A stretch of DNA of 64,000 nucleotides from Onthophagus taurus (taxonomy: Eukaryota > Arthropoda > Insecta > Coleoptera > Scarabaeidae): positions 12,407,501 to 12,471,500 of the forward strand of contig NC_091971.1 of assembly GCF_036711975.1 (NCBI RefSeq), read 5' to 3'. Position numbers and translations under genes: made by a program. The notes beneath the pieces are model-generated. The model was not told where the DNA came from, searched no databases, and saw only the letters and a program-made list of their open reading frames with translations. Positions 35,040-46,897 of the stretch are shown in pieces (the stretch's first letter is position 1; every line of letters starts with the position of its first letter).

Positions 35040-36760
35040 TTTGACTATTTCTTAATAGATATTTATCTAACCAGCGAAAATGAAGATGACATTAATTACT
35101 ATTCGAGTCAAAGAGAATTTCAGATAGAGCTAGAATGGTATGGACGTAAAAAGTATAGACATTGTCCAATATGCTTGAAATTCTTGATTTGGGAACAACT
35201 TTCCAGTTTTTTTCAATGAATGAGTCAAATGTGTATGCTTTTCAAAAGATTCCCAACTTTATAGAACCTGTTAATGTCTCGGAATTACGTAAGTTTAACA
35301 AATTTGATCAAATTAGACAAATTTTGTCACCTGATCATCCCCAACATGATAGATTGCACAAAATTAGACTTGTGATAGATCTCCTGAACGAATGATTTAT
35401 TACTATTTGACCATCGTAACAGAACAAGCAAATGTGTGCCAAAAAAATTAGGCATTCCATGAAGCAATATTTGCCCAATAACTCCACAAGTGAGCTAAAG
35501 ATATTGAACATTTATCTTGCCAACCAGACCTAGGAGCAGTATCAAATGCAGTTATTCGATTGTCACAACCAGTTCCAAGATATGTAAATCATGTAATTTA
35601 TTTTAACCAATTACTTAACCAAAGAAAGCATTTATTGTCTTGGCACTGTACAGGGTGTCCAATTTCGATGGGTTTGCAGAGTATCTCAGTTATTATGAAA
35701 GATAGAAAGTTGCGGCTTTCGCGAACCTGAGCTACTTTTTTGTGAAACTTACAATGGCGCAAACCAAATTGTCATAGCCCTCTTCGTTTTTGATATACAG
35801 GAAGTGTTTGAAATTTACGATTTTCAGACACCTCCTGTATCTCGGCTATCCGGAAACTTAGTAAAAAAGTAAAAACGGGTTCTAATAGATTTTTTCACGT
35901 GGAATCCAATGGTGCACGTAGAATTTTTCTAGTCATCACGGTTTTTGAGTTATAAACACAACTCAAATACTGAATACTCAACTTCTAAAATACTCAGCTC
36001 TTTATAACTCAAAAACCGTGATGACTAGAAAAATTTGACGTGCACCATTGGATTCTACGTGAAAAAATCTATTAGAACTCGTTCTTACGTTTACGGATAG
36101 CCGAGATACAGGAGGTGTCTGAAAATCGTAAATTTTGAAACACTCCCTGAATATCAAACACGAAGAGGGCTATGAAAATTTGGTTTGCGCCATTGTAAGT
36201 TTCACAAAAAAGTAGCTCAGGTTTGCGAAAGCCGCAACTTTCTATCTTTCATAATAACTGAGATATCTTGTAAACCCATCGAAATTTGGACACCTGTACA
36301 GAGAAACAAACTTGGAAAATTTTGCAAGTTTCCAGAAAGAAAGGAAATCTAGAAGTTAATCGTGTCCAGATGAACATACCATGAAAATGTTGCTACTTTT
36401 AAAGGTATGGAATTCTCAGCAACAAGCTATAAAGACAATAAACAAGTTTTAGTACTTTCTACCTATGTTAGTTTTGAACCAGCTAAAACTATATTCCGCT
36501 ATAACAAAAAAGCAGAAAATGAATGCCCACAAGGGAGGCGTTGATCTGATGGATAGATTGATCGGTCGATATCTTATCCGCATACAATCAAGAAAGAGGC
36601 TGTTCTATCACTTAATCGACATGACTGTGATAAATGAGAAATCGTAGAAGGACATTATGAAGTTAGTTGACATCAGAACTGAGCTTTCTGAGACGTTATG
36701 CTGGTATCAAAATCGGTCAGAAAATAAAACGAGAAAACCAAGTACAGTCAACAATCAGGT
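35040..36760 (+). pseudogene. piggyBac-like transposase, frameshifted and interrupted
   Basis: Read across frames, conserved pieces follow in order: FSMNESNVYAFQKIPNF and an HDRLHKIRLVIDLLNE block (35200-35395, the KIRP..D.LN region). Next come VPRYVNHVIYFNQLLNQ (about 35570-35620), then VATFKGMEFSA, YKDNKQVLVLSTYV and FEPAKTI (36390-36490). Last is HKGGVDLMDRLIGRYLIRIQ and KRLFYHLIDMTVIN (36525-36640), the typical GGVDLMD and terminal motif. At least four frame changes or stops and the hairpin insertion at 35651-36296 inactivate it. No TTAA-flanked ends were identified. Confidence 0.85.
35651..36296. mobile_element. 646-bp foldback element inserted in the piggyBac gene
   Basis: The element is almost a perfect hairpin. 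Arms of about 300 bp (35651 to about 35957, and about 36003-36296) are joined by a loop of some 45 bp. The left end is CAGGGTGTCCAATTTCGATG; the right end is its inverted form with one or two C residues lost. TA flanks both ends. It has no coding sequence. The end sequence CAGGGTGTCC is shared with the mariner-like element at 25910-28957, so it is a MITE of that group. Confidence 0.88.
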
Positions 36761-36839
36761 TTAAAAGTCCTACCCTCAACTAACGTACATTACAACTAGT
36801 GTTAGTTCTAGTTTTAATTATTATTCAGCCTTATTATTC

Positions 36840-37390
36840 ATGTAGGTGATTAGATACTACTTGGAGAAGATGGATACTGCTTGCAGAAGACTAAATACTG
36901 GATGACAGACCACTCCCATTACTTGTAGAAAGGTAGATATTACTGGCAGAAGACTAGACATTGATGACACAAGACGAGATAATGATGGCAAAAGCCTGGT
37001 TACTACTTGTAAGTGATTTGATACTACTTGGAGAAGATGAATACTGATTGTAGAAGACTATATACTGCTTCCAGAAGAATAAATACTGATGGATCACTCC
37101 CCTTACTTGATTACATGATTATGGAATAAATTCAATAAAATGCTCATAAACATTATTTTGTAAAAACGGCAAAACAAGTCTACTACTAGTTTTCAAAACA
37201 TACATTTTGATCGTATATTCACTTCCCGTTAGTCATTTGTTTTTTAAGTTATGACGTCATCAATAATTAATTTTATTACGGAGAATTTAAGATTTTTTTT
37301 TTGTTGATAACGTCAACTTCATAACTTAAAAATAAATGACTATCGGGTGAATATGGGCTCAAAATTTTGATTAGATGTTACCTGAAGAAG
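36840..37390. repeat. Dispersed repeat G, copy 2, with GAAGACTA-type minisatellite and hairpin
   Basis: 36845-37090 consists of loosely repeated units such as TAGATACTACTTGGAGAAGA and ACTGCTTGCAGAAGACTAAA. These are the reverse complement of the short repeat at 38905-39540. It continues with the same CAATAAAATGCTCATAAAC and GGCAAAACAAGTCTA blocks as copy 1. At 37210-37375 a hairpin forms around TATGACGTCAT, with arms AGTCATTTGTTTTTTAAGTT and AACTTAAAAATAAATGACT. Confidence 0.6.
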
Positions 37391-37795
37391 GTTTAGTAGA
37401 AGAACACTAGATACTACTTGTGGGTGATTACTGTGATTAGATACTTTTTACTGCAGGTTTTAAATTGCTTTAGTAATCAGAATCACCTTCTTTCTTTGCC
37501 AAAGTTTTATTTTTTTTCTCTCCTCTTTCTCCACCTTAGCACCCAGCTTATGTCTTGGATTTGTAAGAAATGTAAGATTTCTTTACACTATAACAAAAAA
37601 AAACAATGTTTTGCATTATTTATACCTGATACCTGCTTTTTTTGTACATTGATATTTATTAAAATTTAATTTGTAAAATCAGGTTTCTAAGGGTTAAGCT
37701 ACAATTACAGTTATTGCGATATCTGGCTGAAACGTGTTGTCATGAAGCAATGTATATGGTTTATCTTTGGACTTCAGCACGTGATTGAAAAATAG

Positions 37796-37845
37796 AACTA
37801 ATACTAGATCTAGAACTAGAAACATTCGGGTTTAGCCGTAAGTCT
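37796..37845 (+). repeat. CTAGATCTAGAACTAG terminus at the left edge of satellite A2
   Basis: AACTAATACTAGATCTAGAA and then CTAGAAACATTCGGGTTTAG lead directly into satellite A, which begins inside a monomer (CTTAATCGGCGAAAA) at 37846. The abrupt change marks an exact junction. Confidence 0.6.
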
Positions 37846-39980
37846 CTTAATCGGCGAAAATTGCAAAATTCGAAAAAATTGTCGATAATTTCAAAAATTC
37901 ATTTCTCAAGAATTAAAAGTGATTTTTCAAAACGGCTTGTTGCATTAAAAAGAGGATACTTTAATTAATAATTGGTGATATTTCCACAAGGATCCTTCAA
38001 GAAATGAATTTTATAGCGAATTTTGAAAGTTATCGATGAAAATTGCAACATCGAAAATTTTATCAAAAACTTCAAATATTGTTTTCTCAAAAACTAAAAG
38101 TTATTTTTCAAAACGAGTTGGTTCATTGGAAAGAGGACACTTTTATTAACACTTTGGAGAATTTTCATACTCATATTCTAAGAACTGGATTTTATACGAA
38201 TTTTTAAAACTTAATCGGCGAAACTTGCAAAATTAGAAGAGATTGTCGATGATTTCAAAAATTGATTTCTCAAGAACTGAAAGTGATTTTTCAAAACGGC
38301 TTGTTGCATTATAAAGAGGATACTATAATTAGTAATTGGTGATATTTCCACAAGGATCCTTCAAGAAATGAATTTTATAGCGAATTTTGAAAGTTATTGA
38401 TGAAAATTGCAACATCGAAAATTTTATCAAAAACTTCAAATATTGTTTTCTCAAAAACTAAAAGTTATTTTTCAAAACGGGTTGGTTTATTGGAAAGAGG
38501 ATACTTTTATTAACACTATGATTTTCATACTCATATTCCAAGAACTGGATTTTATACGAATTTTTAAAGCTAAGTCGGCGAAAATTGCAAAATTCGAAAA
38601 AATTGTCCATCATTTCAAACATTTATTTCTCAAGAACTGAAAGTGATTTTTCCAAACGGCTTTTTGCATTAATAAGAGGATACTTTAATTAATAATTAGT
38701 GATATTTCCACAAGGATCCTTCAAGGAATTAATTTTATAGAGAATTTTGCAAATTATCGATGAAAATTGCAACATCGAAAATTTTATCAAAGCTTCAAAT
38801 ATTGTTTTCTCAAAAACTAAAAGTTAATTTTCAAAACGGGTAGGTTCATTGGAACAGAGGCGGCGCTACCGAGGGCGCCGGCGCCTTTTTAATGTTTTCT
38901 CCAACAATATCTGTCAGCAGTAGCTAGTCTTCAGAAAGCAGTATTTAGTCCCCACAAAGCAATTTTAGTCTTTAGAAAGCAGTATTTAGTTCCAGACGCT
39001 GTATTTAGACCTGTCGGCAGTATCTAGTCTTCAGAAAGCAGTATTTAGTCTTCTAGAAGTAGTATCTAGTCTTCTGCCAAAGTTATGTATGTTTTTTCCA
39101 AAATATTTTATCTTTCTTTTGTAATATTTAGACCTGTTAGCAGTATCTAGTCTTCAGAAAGCAGTATTTAGTCTCCACAAAGCAATTTTAGTCTTTAGAA
39201 GGCAGTATTTAGTGTTCCAGACGCTGTATTTAGACCTGTCGAAAGTATCTAGTCTTCAGAAAGCAGTATTTAGTCTTCTAGAAGCAGTATCTAGTCTTCT
39301 GCCAACGTTATGTATGTTTTCTCCAACACTATCTTACCTTTCTTTTGCAGTACTTAGACCTGTCAACAATATCTAGTCTTCAGAAAGCAGTATTTAGTCT
39401 CCACAAAGCAATTTTAGTCTTTAGAAGGCAGTATTTAGTGTTCCAGACGCTGTATTTCGACCTGTCCACAGTATCTAGTCTTCAGAAAGCAGTATTTAGT
39501 TTTTTAGAAGCAATATCTAGTCTTCTGCCAACGTTATGTATGTTTTGTTCTTGATACTGACAGCAACTTCTTTCTGGGTGTCTATCATCATCTTTTTGGG
39601 AGCCTCTTATTATCTGAACAGTAATTTGAGACTTCATGAGGACTTTAAACAATGTAATTCCTGATTTTTGCTGAAGTCTAGTTTATAACTATTGCAATTT
39701 CAGACTTTTTCTTGCAAATTAACCTTCTGACCAGAGTATTCCCGACTATTCCCTTAAATTTTTGCTGAAGTATGGATTATGATTGTTCCAGTCTTTTTTA
39801 AGTTTATTTATATTTCTTTGATTACAAATTTTTTTTTAATTAAAATGCATTTTTTAAGTTTTTTAAATTAAAATGAATTTTTAATTTTTCCCCCGCATTC
39901 ATAAAATTTTCAAACTCATATTCCAAAAAATGGATTTATACGAATTTTTAAAACTTAATCGGCGAAAATTGCAAAATTCG
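37846..39980 (+). repeat. Satellite A, array A2 (about 3 dimers, interrupted)
   Basis: Satellite A units run from 37846 to 38854, are broken by an insertion of about 1.05 kb, and resume at about 39904 for a further 75 bp to 39980. About 40 bp of the monomer are missing at the right side of the insertion. Orientation is the same as in A1 and A3. A frame at 38407-38640 is a repeat artefact. Confidence 0.88.
38855..39903. mobile_element. Insertion in satellite A2 with a GC-rich end and internal CAGTATCTAGTCTTC repeat
   Basis: The left end is abruptly GC-rich (CAGAGGCGGCGCTACC, then GGGCGCCGGCGCC), like a hAT-type terminus, although no matching right end is visible. The body (38905-39540) is a minisatellite of GCAGTATCTAGTCTTCAGAA and GCAGTATTTAGTCTTC units arranged in a higher period of about 226 bp (AGACCTGTC landmarks at 39007, 39129, 39232 and 39355). 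The rest is T-rich DNA. Class is uncertain. Confidence 0.5.
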
Positions 39981-41397
39981 ACCACTAATAATATTTACCA
40001 AAACATGGTAGTTTAACACAACATTCTTGTAGCAATGTTATTTATAATAACCCATAACAATTAAATCATCTGTCTGGTTCGTTGTACAATATTTAATGTT
40101 TTACTCCATGAATCAATTTATGTTCTAAATAGTTGTCAAAGTAACATTTTACATAAAACCTCGTAAATATAACATATACGGACGAGTCGTGTAGATTTAT
40201 GCGAGCTTTCTAAAAACGTAAAGCTCCAGTGGAAAAGTTTTTATCCTTTCCGACTTTCTGCTGGAATTTTTTACAATTTATAAGAGCGATGAACTCGTTC
40301 AAATTTTTCTCTTTTTTATTAACAAAAAAATAAGCAATCCTTTTTCGATAAACAAGCAAAAAGTTAATACAACACAATTATAAATTAATACCATAGGCTG
40401 TTTAATACCGTTGAGTTGATGATCGTTCCGTAAATTAATACAAAATCACTTCGAAATCGTCTATTTTGGGTTACCCACTACTAAAGGTGCCTTGGGCGTG
40501 CTTTGTGTTATATACGGTGTTGCTAGAGCTTTAAGCGTTATTGACACACGTGTTGAACGTAATGTGAAGCTTATCGAAACAGGGCAAATTCAATTTAACT
40601 GTCTTATTACGGCTGCGAAATCTCTTTAATATAATACAGGGTGTTCAAATAATTTTAATTAATCCAGTAAAAATCTCGATATAACGAATTAATACGGTGA
40701 AGACAAAAACTTTAAAATTAAGAAATAAAATTAAAATTGAAATTTTTATTATCTCATAAAAAGAGTTATTGGACGTTTTAATTTTTATTATCTTCCATAA
40801 AAAGATCTCTTTGCATTTATTAAAAGGTAGCACATAAAAAGCGTTTCGAAAATTAGGCGGAAATAAATTAGATGAAAATCAATAAACGTTTTAAAGTTAG
40901 GTTCGTTTTAAAGTGACCTAAAAAAGGAATTATTAAGTGTAACTCGTTTTGGCGAAGCGTTGTAGCGCTTTGATCAATAATTTAAATCCCAATTTGGACG
41001 TTCCATTATTGAAGTGCAACCCGTTTCCACGATTAATCCCGCAGGAGTTGTCCACTTAGTCCCCGTAGGAAGCTGACGAGCACCGGAATTAATAATTTAA
41101 CAAAAACCCTCGGCGCCGTTCACTTAACAATTTCAATTTATTTTATTAAAAAGAATCTTCTCAATATTCTTTCCAACACCATTTTCTACACAAAATGCTT
41201 TTGAAGTGTATGTATAAAGGACCGGGAAAATAACTTAAATCCGTCGTTACATTAAAAAGGGTGAAAAGCTCTTGATGTACTACATCGAATAACCGAGAAA
41301 GTGGAACGAAAAACTATATTTTTGATACTCTTAAAATAAGTAGATGGGAAGGTTCGTTCTTTAATATCTTTAAAGATGACAACATTAATAATAAATT
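39981..41397. other. Spacer with solo transposon ends, no gene
   Basis: An inverted relic of repeat G lies at 39990-40060. Solo ends CAGGGTGTTCAA (40637, after TA) and CAGTAAAAATCTCGATATAA (40665, pogo-like) are adjacent. The region to 41397 includes GC-richer DNA at 40930-41120 with no open frame that I can assign. Confidence 0.45.
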
Positions 41398-41708
41398 CAT
41401 TCATATATAAAAAACACTTCTCAGTATCAAAATGTTTTATTATTTATATAATTAAAAACATTATTTTTTCTTTGACGTTTCCAGCATTTATTGCTCATTA
41501 TCAAGAATATGTTCCTAAAATTAAATTAAAACATCAAACTAATACAAACGATATACTAAATATAACAATTTAAAACGCTTAAGGAACATATTCTTGATAG
41601 TTAGCAATAAATGCTCGAAACGTCGAAGAAAAAATAATGTTTTTAATTATATAAATAATAAAACATTTTGATACTGAGAAGAAGTGTTTTTTATATATGA
41701 ATGAATAA
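41398..41708. repeat. Foldback repeat with about 120-bp arms
   Basis: The left arm (about 41400-41517) and right arm (41583-41706) are near-perfect reverse complements separated by a 65-bp loop. Both carry AGCA-ATAAA-TGCT followed by GAAACGTC on the minus or plus strand. This resembles the 3' half of a hammerhead, but the CTGANGA core is not intact. It lies just left of the terminus that opens array A3. Confidence 0.75.
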
Positions 41709-41784
41709 GTCAAACCTCAGTAAAACAAGAATTTCTGTATCAATAATAAATTTATTATGACCAAATTATTCATCAGTATTATCT

Positions 41785-44700
41785 AACACTGAATCACAAC
41801 TAACACTAGAGCTACTAGAAATAAAATTAGAAAGAAATTTTTTGATAACTCTTACAGAAAAGACTAGTAATAGGTTAAGATTAGTGATGGAACAGATAGT
41901 GACACACTTTTATTAACACTTTGGGATATTTTCATATTCATATTCCAAGAACTGGATTATATACGAATTTTTAAAACTTAATCGGCGATTAAAATTGTCG
42001 ATCATTTCAAAAATTTATTTCTCAAGAACTAAAAGTGATTTTTCAAAACGGCGTTTTGCATTAAAAAGGGGATACTTTAATTAATAATTGGTGATATTTT
42101 CAAAAGGATTGTTCAAGAAACTAATTTTATAGCGAATTTTGGAAGTTATCGATGAAAACTGCAACATCGAAAATTTTCTCAAAACTTCAAATATTGTTTT
42201 CTCAAAAACTAAAAGTTATTTTTCAAAACGTGTTGGTTCATTGGAAAGAGGACACTCTTATTAATACTTTGGGTAATTTTCAAACCCATATTCCAAGAAA
42301 TGGATTTTATACGAATTTTTAACACTTAATCGGTGAAAATTGCAAAATCCGAAGAAATTGTCGATTATTTCGAAAATTTATTTCTCAAGAACTAAAAGTG
42401 ATTTTTCAAAACGGCGTTTTGCATTAAAAAGGGGATACTTTAATTAATAATTGGTGATATTTTCAAAAGGATTGTTCAAGAAACTAATTTTATAGCGAAT
42501 TTTGGAAGTTATCGATGAAAACTGCAACATCGAAAATTTTCTCAAAACTTCAAATATTGTTTTCTCAAAAACTAAAAGTTATTTTTCAAAACGTGTTGGT
42601 TCATTGGAAAGAGGACACTCTTATTAATACTTTGGGTAATTTTCAAACCCATATTCCAAGAAATGGATTTTATACGAATTTTTAACACTTAATCGGTGAA
42701 AATTGCAAAATCCGAAGAAATTGTCGATTATTTCAAAAATTTATTTCTCAAAAACTAAAAGTGATTTTTCAAAACGGCGTTTTGCATTAAAAAGAGGATA
42801 CTTTAATTAATAATTGGTGATATTTTCAAAAGGATTGTTCAAGAAACTAATTTTATAGCGAATTTTGTAAGTTATCGATGAAAATTGCAACATCGACAAT
42901 TTTCTCAAAACTTCAAATATTGTTTTCTCAAAAACTAAAAGTTATTTTTCAAAACGTGTTGGTTCATTGGAAAGAGGACACTCTTATTAACACTTTGGGT
43001 AATTTTCAAACTCATATTCCAAGAAATGGATTTTATACGAATTTTTAAAACTTAATCGGCGAAAATTGCAAAATCCGAAGAAATTGTCGATTATTTCAAA
43101 AATTTATTTCTCAAAAACTAAAAGTGATTTTTCAAAACGGCGTTTTGCATTAAAAAGAGGATACTTTAATTAATAATTGGTGATATTTTCAAAAGGATTG
43201 TTCAAGAAACTAATTTTATAGCGAATTTTGTAAGTTATCGATGAAAATTGCAACATCGACAATTTTCTCAAAACTTCAAATATTGTTTTCTCAAAAGCTA
43301 GAAGTTATTTTACAAAACGGGTTGGTTCATTGGAAAGAGGAAACTTTTATTAATACTTTGGGAAATTTTTATACTCATATTCCAAGAAATGGATTTTATA
43401 CGAATTTTTAAAACTTAATCAGCGAAAATTGCAATATTCGAAAAAATTTTCGATAATTTCAAACATTTATATCTCAAGAACTGAAAGTGATTTTTCAAAA
43501 CGGCTTGTTGCATTAAAAAGAGGATACTTTAATTAATAATTGATGATATTTTCAAAAGGATCGTTCAAAAAACTAATTTTATAGCGAATTTTGCAAGTTA
43601 TCGATGAAAACTGCAACATCGAAAATTTTCTCAAAACTTCAAATATTGTTTTCTCAAAAACTAAAAGTTATTTTTCAAAACAGGTTGGTTCATTGGAAAG
43701 AGGAAACTTTTATTAACACTTTGGGAAATTTTTATACTCATATTCCAAGAACTGGATTTTATACGAATTTTTAAAGCTTAATCGGAGAAAATTGTAAAAT
43801 TTTAAAAAATTGTCGATCATTTCAAAAATGTATTTCTCAAGAACTGAAAGTGATTTTTCAAAACGGCTTTTTGCATTAAAAAGAGGATACTTTCATTAAT
43901 AATTGGTGATATATACACAAAGATCCTTCAATAAATTAGTTTTATAGCGAATTTTGCAAGTTATCGATGAAAATTGAAACATCGAACATTTTCTCAAAAC
44001 TTCAAATATTGTTTTCTCAAAAACTAAAAGTTATTTTTCAAAACTGGTAGGTTCATTGGAAAGAGGACACTTTTATTAACACTTTGGGTAATTTTCATAC
44101 TCATATTCCAAGAACTGGATTTTATACGAATTTTTAAAACTTAATCGGCGAAAATTGCAAAATTCGAAAAAATTCTCAATCATTTCAAAAATTTATTTCT
44201 CAAGAAGTAAAAGAGATTTTTCAAAACGGCTTGTTGCATTAAAAAGAGGATACTTTAATTAATAATTGGTGATATTTCCACAAGGATCCTTCAAAAAATG
44301 AATTTTATAACGAATTTGGAAAGTTATCGATGAAAATTGCAACATCGAAAATTTTATCAAAACTTCAAATATTATTTTCTCAAAAACTAAAAGTTATTTT
44401 TCAAAACGGGTTGGTTCATTGGAAAGAGGACACTTTTATTAACACTTTGGGGAATTTTCATACTCCTATTCCAAGAACTGGATTTTATACGAATTTTTAA
44501 AACTTAATCGGCGAAACTTCCAAATTAGAAGAAATTGTCGATGATTTCAAAAATTTATTTCTCAAGATCTGAAAGTGATTTCTCAAAACGGCTTGCTGTA
44601 TTAAAAAGAGGATACTTTAATTAATAATTGGTGATATTTCCACAAGGATCCTTCAAAAAATGAATTTTATAACGAATTTGGAAAGTTATCGATGAAAATT

Positions 44701-46897
44701 CCAACATCGAAAATTTTATCAAAACTTCAAACATTGTTTTCTCAAAAACTAAAAGTTATTTTGCAAAACGGGTTAGTTCATTGGAAAGAGGACACTTTTA
44801 TTAACACTTTGGGAAATTTTCATACTCATATTCCAAGAACTGGATTTTATACGAATTTTTAAAACTTAATCGGCGAAAATTGCAAAATTCGAAAAAATTG
44901 TCGATTATTTCAAAAATTTTTTTCTCAAGAACTAAAAGTGATTTTTCAAAACGGCGTTTGGCATTAAAAAGAGGATACTTTAATTAGTAATTGGTGATAT
45001 TTTCAAAAGGATCGTTCAAGAAACTAGTTTTATAGTGAATTTTGCAAGTTATCGATGAAAACTGCAACATCGAAAATTTTATCAAAACTTCAAATATTGT
45101 TTTCTCAAAAACTAAAAGTTATTTTTCAAAACGGGTTGGTTCATTGGAAAGAGGACACTTTTATTAACACCTTGGGTAATTTTCATACTCATATTCCAAG
45201 AACTGGATTTTATACGAATTTTTAAAACTTAATCGGCGAAAATTGCAAAATTCGAAAAAATTGTCCATTATTTCAGAAATTTTTTTCTCAAGAACTAAAA
45301 GTGATTTTTCAAAACGGCGTTTGGCATTAAAAAGAGGATACTTTAATTAGTAATTGGTGATATTTTCAAAAAGATCGTTCAAGAAACTAATTTTATAACG
45401 AATTTTGCAAGTTATCGATGAAAACTGCAACATCGAAAATTTTCTCAAAACTTCAAATATTGTTTTCTCAAAAACTAAAAGTTATTTTTCAAAACGGGTT
45501 GGTTCATTGGAAAGAGGACACTTTTATTAACACCTTGGGTAATTTTCATACTCATATTCCAAGAACTGGATTTTATACGAATTTTTAAAACTTAATCGGC
45601 GAAAATTGCAAAATTCGAAAAAATTGTCCATTATTTCAGAAATTTTTTTCTCAAGAACTAAAAGTGATTTTTCAAAACGGCGTTTGGCATTAAAAAGAGG
45701 ATACTTTAATTAGTAATTGGTGATATTTTCAAAAAGATCGTTCAAGAAACTAATTTTATAACGAATTTTGCAAGTTATCGATGAAAACTGCAACATCGAA
45801 AATTTTCTCAAAACGTCAAACATTGTTTTCTCAAAAACTAAAAGTTATTTTTCAAAACGGGTTGGTTCACTGGAAAGAGGACACTTTTATTAACACTTTG
45901 GGAAATTTTCATACTCATATTCCAAGAACTGGATTTTATACGAATTTTTAAAACTTAATCGGCGAAAATTGCAAATATTCGAAAAAATTGCCAATCATTT
46001 CAAAAATTTATTTCTCAAGAAGTAAAAGAGATTTTTTAAATCGGCTTTTTGCATTAAAAAGAGGATACTTTCATTAATAATTGGTGATATTTCCACAAGG
46101 ATCCTTCAATAAATTAATTTTATAGCGAATTTTGCAAGTTATCGATGAAAATTGCAACATCGAAAATTTTCTTAAAACTTCAAATATTGTTTTCTCAAAA
46201 ACTAAAAGTTATTTTTCAAAACGGGTTGGTTCACTGGAAAGAGGACACTTTTATTAACACTTTGGGAAATTTTCATACTCATATTCCAAGAACTGAATTT
46301 TATACGAATTTTTAAAACTTAATCGGCGAAAATTGCAAAATTCGAAAAAATTGTCGATTATTTCAAAAATTTTTTTCTCAAGAACTAAAAGAGATTTTTC
46401 AAAACGGCGTTTTGCATTAAAAAGAGGATACTTTAATTAGTAATTGGTGATATTTTCAAAAGGATCGTTCAAGAAACTAATTTTATAGCGAATTTTGCAA
46501 GTTATCGATGAAAACTGCAACAGCGAAATTTTTCTCAAAACTTCAAATATTGTTTTCTCAAAAACTAAAAGTTATTTTTCAAAACGGGTTGGTTCATTGG
46601 AAAGAGGACACTTTTATTAACACTTTGGGTAATTTTCAAACTCATATTCCAAGAAATGGATTTTATACGAATTTTTAAAACTTAATCGGCGATAATTGCA
46701 AAATTTGAAAAAATTATCGATCGTTTCAAACATTTATTTCTCAAGAACTGAAAGTGATTTTTCAAAAAGAGTATACTTTAATTAATAATTGGTGATATTT
46801 TCACAAGGATCCTTCAAGAAATTAATTTTATAGCGAATTCATCTTAATAGACGTAGAGCTAAAACCGAATTTAAGTTCTAGGTCTAGAGTTAGTTAA
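41785..46897. mobile_element. Candidate satellite-carrying element: array A3 between inverted termini
   Basis: At the left (41797-41820) the plus strand reads ACTAACACTAGAGCTACTAG. At the right (46873-46897) it reads AAGTTCTAGGTCTAGAGTTA, whose reverse complement TAACTCTAGACCTAGAACTT has the same form as the A1 left terminus. The two blocks are inverted relative to each other and contain essentially only satellite A. The repeated finding of this block at array edges suggests that the array is the cargo of a TIR element. No transposase or clear target duplication is seen. Confidence 0.42.
41895..46840 (+). repeat. Satellite A, array A3 (about 14 dimers)
   Basis: The GATACTTTAATTA landmarks at 42071, 42434 and 42797 give a 363-bp period. 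Adjacent units at about 42050-42412 and 42413-42775 look identical over most of their length, and 45150-45510 and 45510-45870 are nearly so, indicating recent unequal exchange. Units differ by subtype: TTTTCAAAAGGATTGTTCAA in the left part, TTTCCACAAGGATCC in the middle and again near the end. There is no coding potential. Confidence 0.94.

Noticed and set aside
37250..37262. TATGACGTCAT as a functional CRE site
   Set aside because: It forms part of the hairpin in repeat G, so the palindrome is explained by the repeat structure.
3754..46840. CENP-B box in satellite A (TTTCAAAACGGGT)
   Set aside because: The spacing between TTC and CGGG is four bases instead of the eight required by the CENP-B box.
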